Part shown: piece after piece, positions 46,418-55,368 of the stretch
Layout of the letters: every line of letters starts with the position of its first letter
How positions within the stretch are numbered: the stretch's first letter is position 1
Assembly: GCA_017394835.1 (NCBI GenBank)
Contig: JAFPXD010000057.1
Location: forward strand, 80,307 to 144,306
Source of the DNA: Clostridia bacterium
GTDB taxonomy: Bacteria; Bacillota; Clostridia; Christensenellales; CAG-138
Direction: 5' to 3'
Length of the DNA: 64,000 nt
The notes under the pieces: generated by a model
What the model was told of the DNA's origin: nothing
The model's database searches: none
The model's input: only the letters and a program-made list of their open reading frames with translations
Translations under genes and position numbers: made by a program

Positions 46418-48709
46418 ATGGAAAAAGGGATCGAAAGGAAAAAACGCGCGGGGACGGGCCGCGCGAAAAGGAGGATAGCCGCGGGCGTCATACTGGGGAT
46501 GCTCGCGGCGGGGCTCATCGCGGCCTCCTCATTATTGAAGTTCGATAAATGGAGGGCGTTCGACAGCAGCCTCATCACCCAATGCAGCAGGAGTTTAACC
46601 ATTTTGGACAGGGACGGGAACGCGGTGCTCGTCACAGGACCCGAAAAGCGGCTGCCCGTCGCTTTGGGTTCCCTTCAAAAGCATACCGTCGATGCGTTCA
46701 TCTGCACCGAGGACAGGCGCTTTTACAGCCACGGCGGAGTGGATATAAAGCGCGTTTTCGGCGCGGCGCTTGCCGATATAAAGGCGGGCGGCTACGTTCA
46801 GGGAGCCTCGACGATAAGCCAGCAGCTCATAAAGCTTACCCATCTTTCAAGCGAAAAGACCATGGACCGCAAGCTTGAGGAGGCGGCGCTGACGCTTGAG
46901 CTGGAGCAAGCCTTCACAAAGGACGAAATACTTGAGGCTTACCTTAATTACATCTATTTCGGAGGCGGTTTTTACGGGATAGAGGCGGCTTCGCTCGGGT
47001 ATTTCGGAGTCCATGCTTCCAGGCTCACCGCGGCGCAGTCTGCGCAGCTTGCGGGGATCCCCAAAAGCCCCTCGGCTTACGCTCCGCACATCGATATGGA
47101 AGCCTCGCTCAAAAGGCGCGATCTCATTTTGGGGCTGATGCGCGACAACGGCTGTTTGAGTGCCGAAGAATACGAAGCGGCTGTCAACGAGGACTGTGAG
47201 CTTCGCAGCGCGCTCCCCTCGACAAGGAACGCCGTTACCGACAGAGCGCAGACGGAAGCGGCCGACCTTTTGGGAATAAGCCTCGACGAGCTCATGACGG
47301 GCGGCTATACGATCCGCGCCACGCTTGGATCGGAAGCCGAAAAACTCCTTGAAAGCATTATGAAAAACGATGAGTTCTTCCCCACCGTCGAAGCGCGCGC
47401 GGCGATGGTTTTGATAGACGCGGAGGGCGGAGTTCTCGCAATGCACGGGTGCCGCGGGGATTACGACCCGACGGAGCCCGACAGAGCGGCGGGTATGGAG
47501 CGTCAGCCGGGCTCGCTGATAAAGCCCATACTCGTTTACGCCCCCGCTCTGGAGTACGGCTTGGCGGACGGGGCGACCGTACTTTCAGACGAGCCGACCG
47601 ATTTCGGCGGCTGGAGCCCCCGCAATTCCGATGAAAAGTACTACGGCTCCGTAACGATGAGGGAAGCGGTCGCAAGATCACTGAACGTGCCGGCGGTATC
47701 GCTTTTCGAGAAGGTGGGAGTAAAGCTCGGAATGAGCTTCGCTTCCCGCATGGGCATCTCGTTCGAGGACGAACAGGCGGGGCTGCCGCTCGCTTTGGGC
47801 GGCTTCACTCACGGGGTTTCGCCCATCGAAATAGCGGGCGCATATTCGGCTCTTGCGCGCGGCGGGATATATGCCGAGCCTTATTTCGTGCTTGAAATAC
47901 GCGGCGCTTCGGGCGAGCTGCTCTATTCCCGCCCGCATTCCTACGAACGGGTGATGAGCCGCGAAAACGCATACATACTCACGACCATGCTGCAGAGCGC
48001 GGCTTCCTACGGCACTGCAAGGCGGCTTGCCGAAACGGGTCTGCCCCTTGCGGCCAAGACGGGTACTTCCGTTGATGCGGGCGGCGTGCGCGACGCTTGG
48101 TGCGCGGCCTATACGGGCGAGATGACGGCAGTTGTCTGGATGGGAACGGATTCCGCCGAAAAGGGCAGTCTTCCCGAGGACGAGGTGGGCGGCAGATCCC
48201 CCGCGATGATGCTTGCATCGCTCTTTTCAAAGCTCTACGAGGGGCGGTATTGCCCTCTCTTTGAAAAGCCCGATGGAGTTGAGACTGTCGAGATCGACGT
48301 GAGCGAGATCGAAAGCGGCGTTATCGCGCTCGCCTCCCCCATGACTCCCGATGAGATGCGGCGCTTCGAATGCTTCGTTTCCGGTACCGCGCCCAATGGA
48401 ACGCATGAAAAATACGCTCCGCCGCGGGAGCCCGAAGGCCTTACGTGGGAAACGGACGCTTCGGGAAGGATAGTCGTTACCTTCATAGGGGAAGCGCCCT
48501 TCGTTTACAGCATAATGCGCGGCGACATAGGCGGAGCCGAAGCGCTCGTGATGCCTCCGCAGGCCGCGGTCGGAGCTTTCGCTTTCACCGATACGGGCGC
48601 AGTCCCGGGGGCCGCATACACATACCGCGTAATAATAGAAAACCCCGGAATATCCGGGGAAACAAAAACAGCCTCCTCGCGGAAGCTGCGTGCGGTGGCG
48701 CCGTTTTAG
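46418..48709 (+). CDS. Class A penicillin-binding protein (glycosyltransferase/transpeptidase)
   Basis: 763 residues. A basic N-terminus and one membrane helix (about 20-40) precede a GT51 domain with EDRRFYSHGG (Glu98) and GASTISQQLIKL. The transpeptidase domain has SLIK (Ser366/Lys369), SLN (421-423) and KTGT (from Lys547), so both activities look intact. About 90 residues at the C-terminus look like a fibronectin-III-type module. It polymerises and cross-links peptidoglycan outside the membrane. Its stop codon overlaps that of the convergent gene, and no terminator lies there. Confidence 0.93.
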   Translation: MEKGIERKKRAGTGRAKRRIAAGVILGMLAAGLIAASSLLKFDKWRAFDSSLITQCSRSLTILDRDGNAVLVTGPEKRLPVALGSLQKHTVDAFICTEDRRFYSHGGVDIKRVFGAALADIKAGGYVQGASTISQQLIKLTHLSSEKTMDRKLEEAALTLELEQAFTKDEILEAYLNYIYFGGGFYGIEAASLGYFGVHASRLTAAQSAQLAGIPKSPSAYAPHIDMEASLKRRDLILGLMRDNGCLSAEEYEAAVNEDCELRSALPSTRNAVTDRAQTEAADLLGISLDELMTGGYTIRATLGSEAEKLLESIMKNDEFFPTVEARAAMVLIDAEGGVLAMHGCRGDYDPTEPDRAAGMERQPGSLIKPILVYAPALEYGLADGATVLSDEPTDFGGWSPRNSDEKYYGSVTMREAVARSLNVPAVSLFEKVGVKLGMSFASRMGISFEDEQAGLPLALGGFTHGVSPIEIAGAYSALARGGIYAEPYFVLEIRGASGELLYSRPHSYERVMSRENAYILTTMLQSAASYGTARRLAETGLPLAAKTGTSVDAGGVRDAWCAAYTGEMTAVVWMGTDSAEKGSLPEDEVGGRSPAMMLASLFSKLYEGRYCPLFEKPDGVETVEIDVSEIESGVIALASPMTPDEMRRFECFVSGTAPNGTHEKYAPPREPEGLTWETDASGRIVVTFIGEAPFVYSIMRGDIGGAEALVMPPQAAVGAFAFTDTGAVPGAAYTYRVIIENPGISGETKTASSRKLRAVAPF

Positions 48710-49530
48710 CCTATCCTTATACCGAAGGAATGAACGATCGCGTTCACGGCGCTTTCAGCGTATTTCCCGCCTTCATGCCTGCGGGAAGAGCGGCAGCCCG
48801 TGAACGAAAGCGGGATATCCGAATCTGCGTAAGCGGTGAGCAAAAACGCTGTATCGTAATCGAATTCGAGCACCGAAGCTATGCCGTCCAAAGGGATATC
48901 CGCATTGAATTCGATGAACAGCTCACAGCTTTCGCCTATCGGGAGCTCGTTCAGGAACGGCACTGTAAAGCCGCCCTCGGTCGGTACCGCGGCAGCGTAA
49001 GCGCCGTTCAGCGTGACGGCGGAGATCTCCGTACCGTTTGTCAAAAACCCCGCGCTGTAAAGCACCCGGTCGGTGTTGTTGATATAGCTTATCGCCGCGG
49101 AACCGGTTATCTCGACATGCGCCTTCCCGGCGTGATCGTAGCGTGTGACGGCCTTTGCCGTGACAAGCACGGAGCTCATCTCATCGGATATGCGGATGGG
49201 CCCGGAAGGCTCCGGAGCCGCGGAAGCAGGCGCCGCGGTATCAGCGGCGGGCGCGGGAGTTTCAGTCGGAGCGGGTGTTTCGGTCGGAGCCGGAGTTTCC
49301 GCCGGCGCGGGTGTTTCAGTCGGAGCCTCGGTCGGCTCGGCAGAGGGCGCCGCAGTCTCCGTTAAGGCCGCTGTGGGAGCGGCTGTCTGAGCGGCGGCTT
49401 CCTTCTTGTCCGAACGCTTAGGCAGAAGCAGTATGAGCGCCAAAACACCCCCGGCAAGGAGCAGGGCTCCCGCGCCGATAAGGATGGGCGTCATCTTTCT
49501 TATCCTGCGTCTTCTTTCAACGTTCTTCAT
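48706..49530 (-). CDS. Membrane-anchored protein with Thr/Ala/Pro linker
   Basis: 274 residues. A basic start (about 1-14) and one membrane helix (about 15-37) put the rest outside. A Thr/Ala/Pro/Glu linker (about 45-108) leads to a C-terminal domain of about 160 residues, rich in beta-type patterns, which I do not recognise. Linker composition matches the other surface proteins in this window. It lies 42 bases after buk on the same strand, so it may be co-transcribed with ptb-M13-buk. Its 3' end overlaps the convergent PBP gene. Confidence 0.75.
   Translation of the reverse strand: MKNVERRRRIRKMTPILIGAGALLLAGGVLALILLLPKRSDKKEAAAQTAAPTAALTETAAPSAEPTEAPTETPAPAETPAPTETPAPTETPAPAADTAAPASAAPEPSGPIRISDEMSSVLVTAKAVTRYDHAGKAHVEITGSAAISYINNTDRVLYSAGFLTNGTEISAVTLNGAYAAAVPTEGGFTVPFLNELPIGESCELFIEFNADIPLDGIASVLEFDYDTAFLLTAYADSDIPLSFTGCRSSRRHEGGKYAESAVNAIVHSFGIRIG
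49225..49375. repeat. Low-complexity coding repeat for a Thr/Ala/Pro linker
   Basis: Units such as GGAGCGGGTGTTTCGGTC recur with a 12- or 18-base period and code the TETPAP-type linker of the anchored protein on the minus strand. Confidence 0.65.
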
Positions 49531-49545
49531 ATCTTGGCAGAGATC

Positions 49546-49578
49546 GGGGGCGGTCGCCCGCCCCCATGTTTTTTATTT
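49546..49578 (+). terminator. Plus-strand terminator beyond the PBP's convergent neighbour
   Basis: A perfect GGGGGCGG (49546-49553) / CCGCCCCC (49558-49565) stem with a 4-base loop is followed on the plus strand by ATG-TTTTTT-ATTTATT. On the minus strand it has no T run. It therefore points the wrong way for buk, and the only plus-strand gene that could use it is the PBP, 840 bases upstream. Confidence 0.7.
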
Positions 49579-50646
49579 ATTCAGTTTGAATTCGTGGGCT
49601 TCCTCTTCACCGCGCAGCACTCTCAAGCCGCCGGCCGCAAGCGCCTCCATCTCGAATTCGCCCGCCATTATCTCAACGGGAGCGATCCATTCGATGCGGG
49701 GCGTGAGCATATCGGTGAAGAGCTTCGAATGAGCGAGACCGCCTGTAATGACGATCCTATCGACCTTGCCGTTTACGGCTGCCGCAAGCTCCGCTATGCC
49801 CTTCGCGTGGGAGAGCGCCATAGCATCGTAAAGGAGCCTTGCCTTTTCATCGCCCTCCTCGATCATGCGCTCGATCTCCAAGCCGTCGCTCGTGCCGAGA
49901 TAGGCCTTGAGGCCCGAATTGCCCCTTATATAGCGACTCATTTCTTCCTTGGTGTATTTGCCGCTGTAACAGAGCATTGCAAGATCCATCGCCTGAAGCC
50001 TGCCGCACCTTTCGGGAGCGAAGCCCGCGTCGTCATCGGAATAGCAATCGATGAGCCTGCCCTTGTGGGAGAGCCACGCGGAGCAGCCGCCGCCGATGTG
50101 CAGAACGATTATTGTGCAGTCCTCGAGCTTTTTTCCGAGGCGCTCTTCGGCGCATTTCCTTGCCATGGCGCGGCTGTTCAAAACGTGACCGCGGCTCTTT
50201 TTGGGGATCTCCGGCATGCCGGTGATGCGGGAAATATCGTCAAGCTCATCCACGGCAACGGGATCGTAAACCATTGCGGGGATGCCGAGGGGCCTTGCGA
50301 TGGCGTCCGCAAGCACGCAGGCAAGGTTCGAAATATGGGTATCGACCTTGGCGGCGCGGAAGTAATCGATCATGGCGTCGTTGACCCTGAACGCTCCCGA
50401 AGGAACGGGAGGAAGCAGGCCGCCGCGAGCCATTACGCAGGTGAGGCTTTCCTTCTTGATGCCGTTCTCCTCCAGCGCCTTTTCGATGAGCGCCATGCGG
50501 TAATCGAACTGATCCATGACCCAGGTGAAGTGCTTGACTTCCTCAAGAGGGTGACGGACGGTAACGGCCATTATGCGCTCATTATCGTCGAATACGGCGA
50601 GCTTGGTGGAGGTGGAGCCGGGGTTTATAACAAGAATCCTTTCCAT
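49573..50646 (-). CDS. buk: Butyrate kinase
   Basis: 357 residues, normal for Buk. The acetokinase-family motif LVINPGSTSTKLAVF opens the protein, VMARGGLLPPVPSGAF is Buk-specific, and HIGGGCS and ITGGLAHS are nucleotide-site segments. It converts butyryl phosphate and ADP to butyrate and ATP, the last step of the Ptb-Buk route. A branched-chain specificity is possible. It follows the M13 peptidase by 30 bases. Confidence 0.95.
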   Translation of the reverse strand: MERILVINPGSTSTKLAVFDDNERIMAVTVRHPLEEVKHFTWVMDQFDYRMALIEKALEENGIKKESLTCVMARGGLLPPVPSGAFRVNDAMIDYFRAAKVDTHISNLACVLADAIARPLGIPAMVYDPVAVDELDDISRITGMPEIPKKSRGHVLNSRAMARKCAEERLGKKLEDCTIIVLHIGGGCSAWLSHKGRLIDCYSDDDAGFAPERCGRLQAMDLAMLCYSGKYTKEEMSRYIRGNSGLKAYLGTSDGLEIERMIEEGDEKARLLYDAMALSHAKGIAELAAAVNGKVDRIVITGGLAHSKLFTDMLTPRIEWIAPVEIMAGEFEMEALAAGGLRVLRGEEEAHEFKLNK

Positions 50647-50676
50647 TTCAGTCCTTTCAGTGTTCGTCCTTGATCT

Positions 50677-52584
50677 TTACCAGATGCTGATGCGCTTTTC
50701 AGGAGCGATATACATGCCGTCGTTTTCGGTGACGCCGAAAGCTTCATACCACTCGTTGAAGTTGCGGGGCATCATGTTCGCGCGCAGGGGCGCGGGAGAA
50801 TGAACGTCGTTTGCGAGAAGGAGCTGTATGTACTCCTCCTTCGCCTTCTGGCACCAGATCCTTGCCCAGTTCATGAAATATGCCTTGTAATCGGCGTTTT
50901 CCATGCCGTGCATTATCTCGAGCGTTACGCCCATGCCGCCGTTGTCGGCGATGTTCTCGCTCACGGTGAGCTCGCCGCTGACCTTGCCGCCGTGGAACTC
51001 GACGCCTTCGAACTGTTCGATCATGCCCTTGGTGAGCTCCTTGAAGGCGGCGAAATCCTCTTCGGTCCACCAGTTCTTGAGATTGCCGTGCTCATCGAAG
51101 TTTGCGCCGTTGTTATCGAAGGCATGGGAGATCTCGTGACCGATGACCGCGCCTATGCCGCCGAGGTTTTCTTCGGGCTTCTGATCGAGCGAATAGAAGG
51201 GCTTCTGCAGTATCGCGGCCGGGAACGTGATGTCGTTCGCGCTGGGATTATAGCAGGCGTTGACCATGTGACCGGGCATGAGCCATTCCGTGCGATCGAC
51301 GGGCTTCAGGAGCTTATCGAGCGAATGGGCCGCGCGGATCGAATACAGCTTTGTCATTACGTTGAAGAGAGGTTCGGCTTCATCGAATACGAGCTTCGAC
51401 CACATGGGCTTTATCTCATCGGGATAACCCATCTTGATCTCGATGGTCGAAAGCTTCCTGATCGCCTGCTCCTTGGTCGCTTCGGCAAGGAAGCCGTTCT
51501 TCGCAACGCGGTGCTTGTAGGTCTCGATTATCTTTTTGACCAGCTCTACTACGTCCTTCTTGGCCTCTTCGCCAAAATAAGTTCTTCCGTAGTAAACGCC
51601 GATGGGCTCGGAATACATATCGGAAGCGGCCGTGAACGCCTGCTTTTCAAGCGAAGGATCGCTTTCAACGCCCATTAAAACGCGCTTGTAGGTCTTGCCG
51701 AGAGAAGCAAGCTCCTCCGAAAGATACGGAGCCGCGTTCACAAGAGCGCGCACGTATGCCCAATGAACGTAAAGCTCGAAGTTCTCATTCGAGAAATAGC
51801 CGTTCATTTCCTTTATGGCGCGGGGATCGTAAACGATCAGAGTATCGGGAGCGTCTTTTCCGTAGAGCTTTTCAAGGAGCCCCTTTATATCAAAGGGCGC
51901 GACATACCCCGCGATCTCTTCAACGGACATCGGGTTATGGCATTTATAGTATTCCGCCCACTCAAGCTGGCTCTTGACCTTCTTGGCTGCGAGCGCATCG
52001 AACGCGAGCGTATCGGCAAGGAACTTCGCGCGCTCATCCTCCGTCAGGGGAGTATAAGCGAGCAGCTTTGCCGCCATATCCGAATAAACGGCAAGGAGCT
52101 GTTTCCCGGCCGGGTTATCATCGGCATAATAGGAGGTATCGGGCAAAATGGTCTGGGGGCCGAGAACTATGAAGGAGTTCTTTTCCGCGTTCTGCATATC
52201 CGCCGTAACGTCCATGAGCAGAGGCAGCTCGATCCCGCCTTTAAGCATTTCGGCCGCATGAAGGTTGAGATCCTCCGCGCTCTTAATCGAACGGATGCTC
52301 TCGAGCATGGGCAGCGCGGGAGCTATGCCTTCATTGTTCCTGCGCTCGGCGTCAAGCATCTTTTTATAGAGAGCTACCGCGTATTTCATTTCGGGGATGT
52401 CGGTGGTCTTCTCCCCCGCAGCGAAAGCGCGGAATTCGCTCATCATAAGCTTTTCCACTTCCTGATCCAGTATGGAAAAGCCGCCGGTAGTGGGCCTGTC
52501 TTCGGGGATAACTGCGGTCTTCAGCCATTCGCCGTTAACGGCTTCATAAAGATCGTCCTGTATCCTTACGTTATTCTCTTCCAT
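50677..52584 (-). CDS. M13-family (neprilysin/PepO-like) zinc metallopeptidase
   Basis: 635 residues. The zinc site is HEISH (483-487) with the third ligand Glu543 in SENIADNGG. The neprilysin-type N-terminal domain begins DDLYEAVNGEWL. There is no signal peptide, so it probably cleaves oligopeptides in the cytoplasm as PepO does. Its placement between ptb and buk is unusual. A ribosome site AAAGGA precedes the ATG. Confidence 0.93.
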   Translation of the reverse strand: MEENNVRIQDDLYEAVNGEWLKTAVIPEDRPTTGGFSILDQEVEKLMMSEFRAFAAGEKTTDIPEMKYAVALYKKMLDAERRNNEGIAPALPMLESIRSIKSAEDLNLHAAEMLKGGIELPLLMDVTADMQNAEKNSFIVLGPQTILPDTSYYADDNPAGKQLLAVYSDMAAKLLAYTPLTEDERAKFLADTLAFDALAAKKVKSQLEWAEYYKCHNPMSVEEIAGYVAPFDIKGLLEKLYGKDAPDTLIVYDPRAIKEMNGYFSNENFELYVHWAYVRALVNAAPYLSEELASLGKTYKRVLMGVESDPSLEKQAFTAASDMYSEPIGVYYGRTYFGEEAKKDVVELVKKIIETYKHRVAKNGFLAEATKEQAIRKLSTIEIKMGYPDEIKPMWSKLVFDEAEPLFNVMTKLYSIRAAHSLDKLLKPVDRTEWLMPGHMVNACYNPSANDITFPAAILQKPFYSLDQKPEENLGGIGAVIGHEISHAFDNNGANFDEHGNLKNWWTEEDFAAFKELTKGMIEQFEGVEFHGGKVSGELTVSENIADNGGMGVTLEIMHGMENADYKAYFMNWARIWCQKAKEEYIQLLLANDVHSPAPLRANMMPRNFNEWYEAFGVTENDGMYIAPEKRISIW

Positions 52585-52602
52585 TGTTTTTCCTTTCCGA
52601 TC

Positions 52603-53499
52603 TCAGCTTACGAAGCCCGCGCCGAGAGCAAGAGAATAATACTTTTCCTCCGCGCTGGACCCGCGGGACGCGAGAACGATGGGCACCTTGCAGCCCATGA
52701 TGAGGCCGGCCATCCTGCCGCCCGCGGTATAGACGAGCGCCTTGCCCAGAACGTTGCCTACAACGATCTCGGGAACGAGGAGGATATCGAAATCGCCTGC
52801 GCAGGGGCAGTCATATCCCTTAATGGCGGAAAGCTCGGGGACCATGGCAAGATCGTAGGAGATGGGACCTTCGACATAGCAGGAGGGAAGCTCGCCTTCG
52901 ATGCTCATGCGCTTGAGCTCCGCGGCGTCAACGGTCTCCTGCATTTTGGGGTTGATGGTCTCGATAGCGCAGAGAGCCGCCACGTTGGGCTTCTCATAAC
53001 CGAGCTTATGGAAGAACTCTACGGCGTTGGTGACGATCTTGATCTTCTTTTCAAGATCGGGATAGGTGCACATACCGCCGTCGGTAACGCACATGAGCTT
53101 GTGATAACCGGGGACTTCTACCATCATGCAGTGGCTCATAAGGGAGCCGGTGCGAAGCTCCGCTTCGGGATCGAGAACGCCCTTGAGCATCTGACCGGTC
53201 ATTATCTTGCCCTTCATGAGGAAATCCGCCCTGCCCTCCTTGATGAGCTTGGCGGCGCATACGCTGGGATGCATGCCTTCGGGGACCTCAACGATCTCGA
53301 AATCGGCAGGATCCTGACCAAGAGAAACGAGGACCGCTTCGATCTTCGCCCTGTCGCCGACGAGGACGGAATCAACGAGATCCTTCGCATGGATGACCGC
53401 TTCGAGCGCATGAGCGTCATCGGCGCAGACAAGGGCGACGGTGCGGCGCTTGCCGGTCTTTACCTTTGCAACGAGTTCATCGAAAGTTTTGATAGCCAT
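52603..53499 (-). CDS. ptb: Phosphate butyryltransferase
   Basis: 298 residues. KEGRADFLMKGKIMTGQML and SHCMMVEVPGYHKLMCVTDG, with the later MGCKVPIVLASRGSSAEEKY, match Ptb and set it apart from phosphotransacetylase (which is longer and lacks MKG-type spacing). It turns butyryl-CoA and phosphate into butyryl phosphate for Buk. It is the first gene of the unit, with AGGAGG before the ATG and a good promoter. Confidence 0.95.
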   Translation of the reverse strand: MAIKTFDELVAKVKTGKRRTVALVCADDAHALEAVIHAKDLVDSVLVGDRAKIEAVLVSLGQDPADFEIVEVPEGMHPSVCAAKLIKEGRADFLMKGKIMTGQMLKGVLDPEAELRTGSLMSHCMMVEVPGYHKLMCVTDGGMCTYPDLEKKIKIVTNAVEFFHKLGYEKPNVAALCAIETINPKMQETVDAAELKRMSIEGELPSCYVEGPISYDLAMVPELSAIKGYDCPCAGDFDILLVPEIVVGNVLGKALVYTAGGRMAGLIMGCKVPIVLASRGSSAEEKYYSLALGAGFVS

Positions 53500-53550
53500 A
53501 GATTGTTCCTCCTTAGATTTGAAAGCGCGGACGCATTCTTTTACATTTGT

Positions 53551-53579
53551 ATTATACTATCAAATCCGGGATATGGCAA
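53551..53579 (-). promoter_or_regulatory. Sigma-A promoter of ptb
   Basis: On the minus strand TTGCCA (53574-53579), 17 bases, TATAAT (53551-53556). Confidence 0.78.
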
Positions 53580-53645
53580 CAGGGGAAACGCTATATAATT
53601 ATTCGGGCGGATGCGCGTGAAAGCGCGTTTTGCATTGATATATAT

Positions 53646-53674
53646 TTGCATTGCCCGCCCTTTTGCGTTATAAT
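53646..53674 (+). promoter_or_regulatory. Sigma-A promoter of the ecf-truA operon
   Basis: TTGCAT (53646-53651), 17 bases, TATAAT (53669-53674). I see no riboswitch in the short leader. Confidence 0.75.
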
Positions 53675-53704
53675 AAAATGATTTAATATCGAAAAGAGGT
53701 TACC

Positions 53705-54532
53705 ATGATCTCGGTCAGCAACGTTAGCTTTTCATATGACGACGGCACTCCCGCTCTGGAGGGAGTGAGCCTTGACGTGCCCAAGGGGGAATTCCTATGC
53801 ATCGTGGGGCATAACGGCAGCGGCAAATCGACCCTTGCCAAGATGCTGAACGGGCTGCTCCTCCCCTCCTCCGGCACCGTCACCGTCGCGGGGATGGACA
53901 CCGCGGACAACGAGCATATCCTTGATATAAGGCGGCTCGTGGGAATGGTGTTCCAAAATCCCGATAACCAGATAGTCACCACCGTAGTGCGCGAGGACGT
54001 CGCCTTCGGCCCTGAGAACCTCGGCGTGCCCACGGAGGAGATGGCAGTGCGTGTCGATGAGGCGATAAAGGCCGTCGGCATGGAAAGCTATGCCGAATCC
54101 GCCCCGCACATGCTCTCCGGCGGTCAGAAGCAGAGGATCGCCATAGCGGGCATGCTCGCGATGGATCCCGAAGTGCTCGTGCTCGACGAAGCGACCGCGA
54201 TGCTCGACCCGATGGGCAGGCGCGACATACTCCGCATAGTGCGCGAGCTGCACGAAAAGAAGGGCATCACCGTCATCATGATAACCCAATACATGGAGGA
54301 GGCCGTCGGCGCAGACCGCGTGATAGTCATGAACGGCGGTCACATCGTTATGGAGGGCACTCCCGCAGAGGTATTCCGCATGGGCGATGAGCTGAGGGCG
54401 ATAAGGCTCGACGTTCCCGCCGCGGTGGAGATGCGCGAGCTGCTGTTGAAGGAGGGCGTTGCCGACTGCGGGGACGCCATGACACTTGAGGAGTTATCCG
54501 AGTCATTATGCCGATCGTTATTGAAAAACTGA
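53705..54532 (+). CDS. ecfA1: ECF transporter ATPase EcfA1
   Basis: 275 residues. ABC ATPase motifs are complete: GHNGSGKST (Walker A), FQNPDNQIV (Q-loop typical of EcfA), LSGGQKQR (signature) and VLVLDEAT (Walker B). Together with EcfA2 and EcfT it powers uptake of vitamins or metals by exchangeable S components, none of which is encoded nearby. Its end overlaps ecfA2 by 25 bases. Confidence 0.96.
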   Translation: MISVSNVSFSYDDGTPALEGVSLDVPKGEFLCIVGHNGSGKSTLAKMLNGLLLPSSGTVTVAGMDTADNEHILDIRRLVGMVFQNPDNQIVTTVVREDVAFGPENLGVPTEEMAVRVDEAIKAVGMESYAESAPHMLSGGQKQRIAIAGMLAMDPEVLVLDEATAMLDPMGRRDILRIVRELHEKKGITVIMITQYMEEAVGADRVIVMNGGHIVMEGTPAEVFRMGDELRAIRLDVPAAVEMRELLLKEGVADCGDAMTLEELSESLCRSLLKN

Positions 54533-55368
54533 CCTATAAATATCAGAGCGGGAGCGTGAATGAATTCACGGCCCTCAAGGATATAGACCTCACCATACAA
54601 GACGGTGAGTTTTTGGGCGTCATCGGCCACACGGGAAGCGGCAAATCCACGCTCATCCAGCAGTTGAACGGCCTTATGCAGCCTACGAGCGGCAAAGTGA
54701 CCGTTGACGGCTTTGATATGAACGATAAAAAGCAGCGCATGAAGGGCCGCGCGCTCGTCGGAATGGTGTTCCAGTATCCCGATCATCAGCTCTTTGACGA
54801 GACCGTTTACAAGGACATAAGCTTCGGCCCCCGCAACATGAAGCTGCCCGAGGACGAGATAGACAGACGCGTGCGCGAAGCTATGCGGCTGGTGGGGCTC
54901 GATGAAGACGAGTTCGCCGAAAAATCCCCCTTTGAGCTTTCGGGCGGCGAAAAGCGCCGCACCGCTCTTGCGGGCATAATCGCAATGTACCCCAAATACC
55001 TTGTGCTCGACGAGCCCATGGCGGGGCTCGATCCCGCCGGCAGACGCGCGGTCTCCGATATGATAAACGGGTTCAGGAAGAAGCTCGGCTGCTCCGTCGT
55101 AATGGTGAGCCATTCCATGGACGATATAGCCCGCTGCGCTGATAAGGTCATAGTGCTCCGCGGGGGCGAGATATTCAAATACGGCGCTCCCTCCGAGGTT
55201 TTCTGCCATGCGGAAGAGCTGAACGAAATGGGGCTCGAGCCCCCGTTTGCCGCAAGGTTGGCTGCCGAGCTGCGCAAAAAGGGCTTTGCCCTGCCCCAGA
55301 GCATTTACACCAACGAGGCGCTTGCCGAGGCTTTGAAGCCTTACGGAAAGGGGTGGCGGAATGTTTAA
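54508..55368 (+). CDS. ecfA2: ECF transporter ATPase EcfA2
   Basis: 286 residues. GHTGSGKST, FQYPDHQLFDETV, LSGGEKRR and LVLDEPMAGLDP mark the second ECF ATPase. The FQYPxHQLF loop is characteristic of EcfA2. It overlaps ecfA1 and ecfT (8 bases), consistent with coupled synthesis of the complex. Confidence 0.96.
   Translation: MPIVIEKLTYKYQSGSVNEFTALKDIDLTIQDGEFLGVIGHTGSGKSTLIQQLNGLMQPTSGKVTVDGFDMNDKKQRMKGRALVGMVFQYPDHQLFDETVYKDISFGPRNMKLPEDEIDRRVREAMRLVGLDEDEFAEKSPFELSGGEKRRTALAGIIAMYPKYLVLDEPMAGLDPAGRRAVSDMINGFRKKLGCSVVMVSHSMDDIARCADKVIVLRGGEIFKYGAPSEVFCHAEELNEMGLEPPFAARLAAELRKKGFALPQSIYTNEALAEALKPYGKGWRNV

Noticed and set aside
53629..53655. Direct repeat TTTGCATTG (two copies) upstream of ecfA1 as an operator
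   Set aside because: Short, A/T-rich, and partly the -35 itself; too weak to call.
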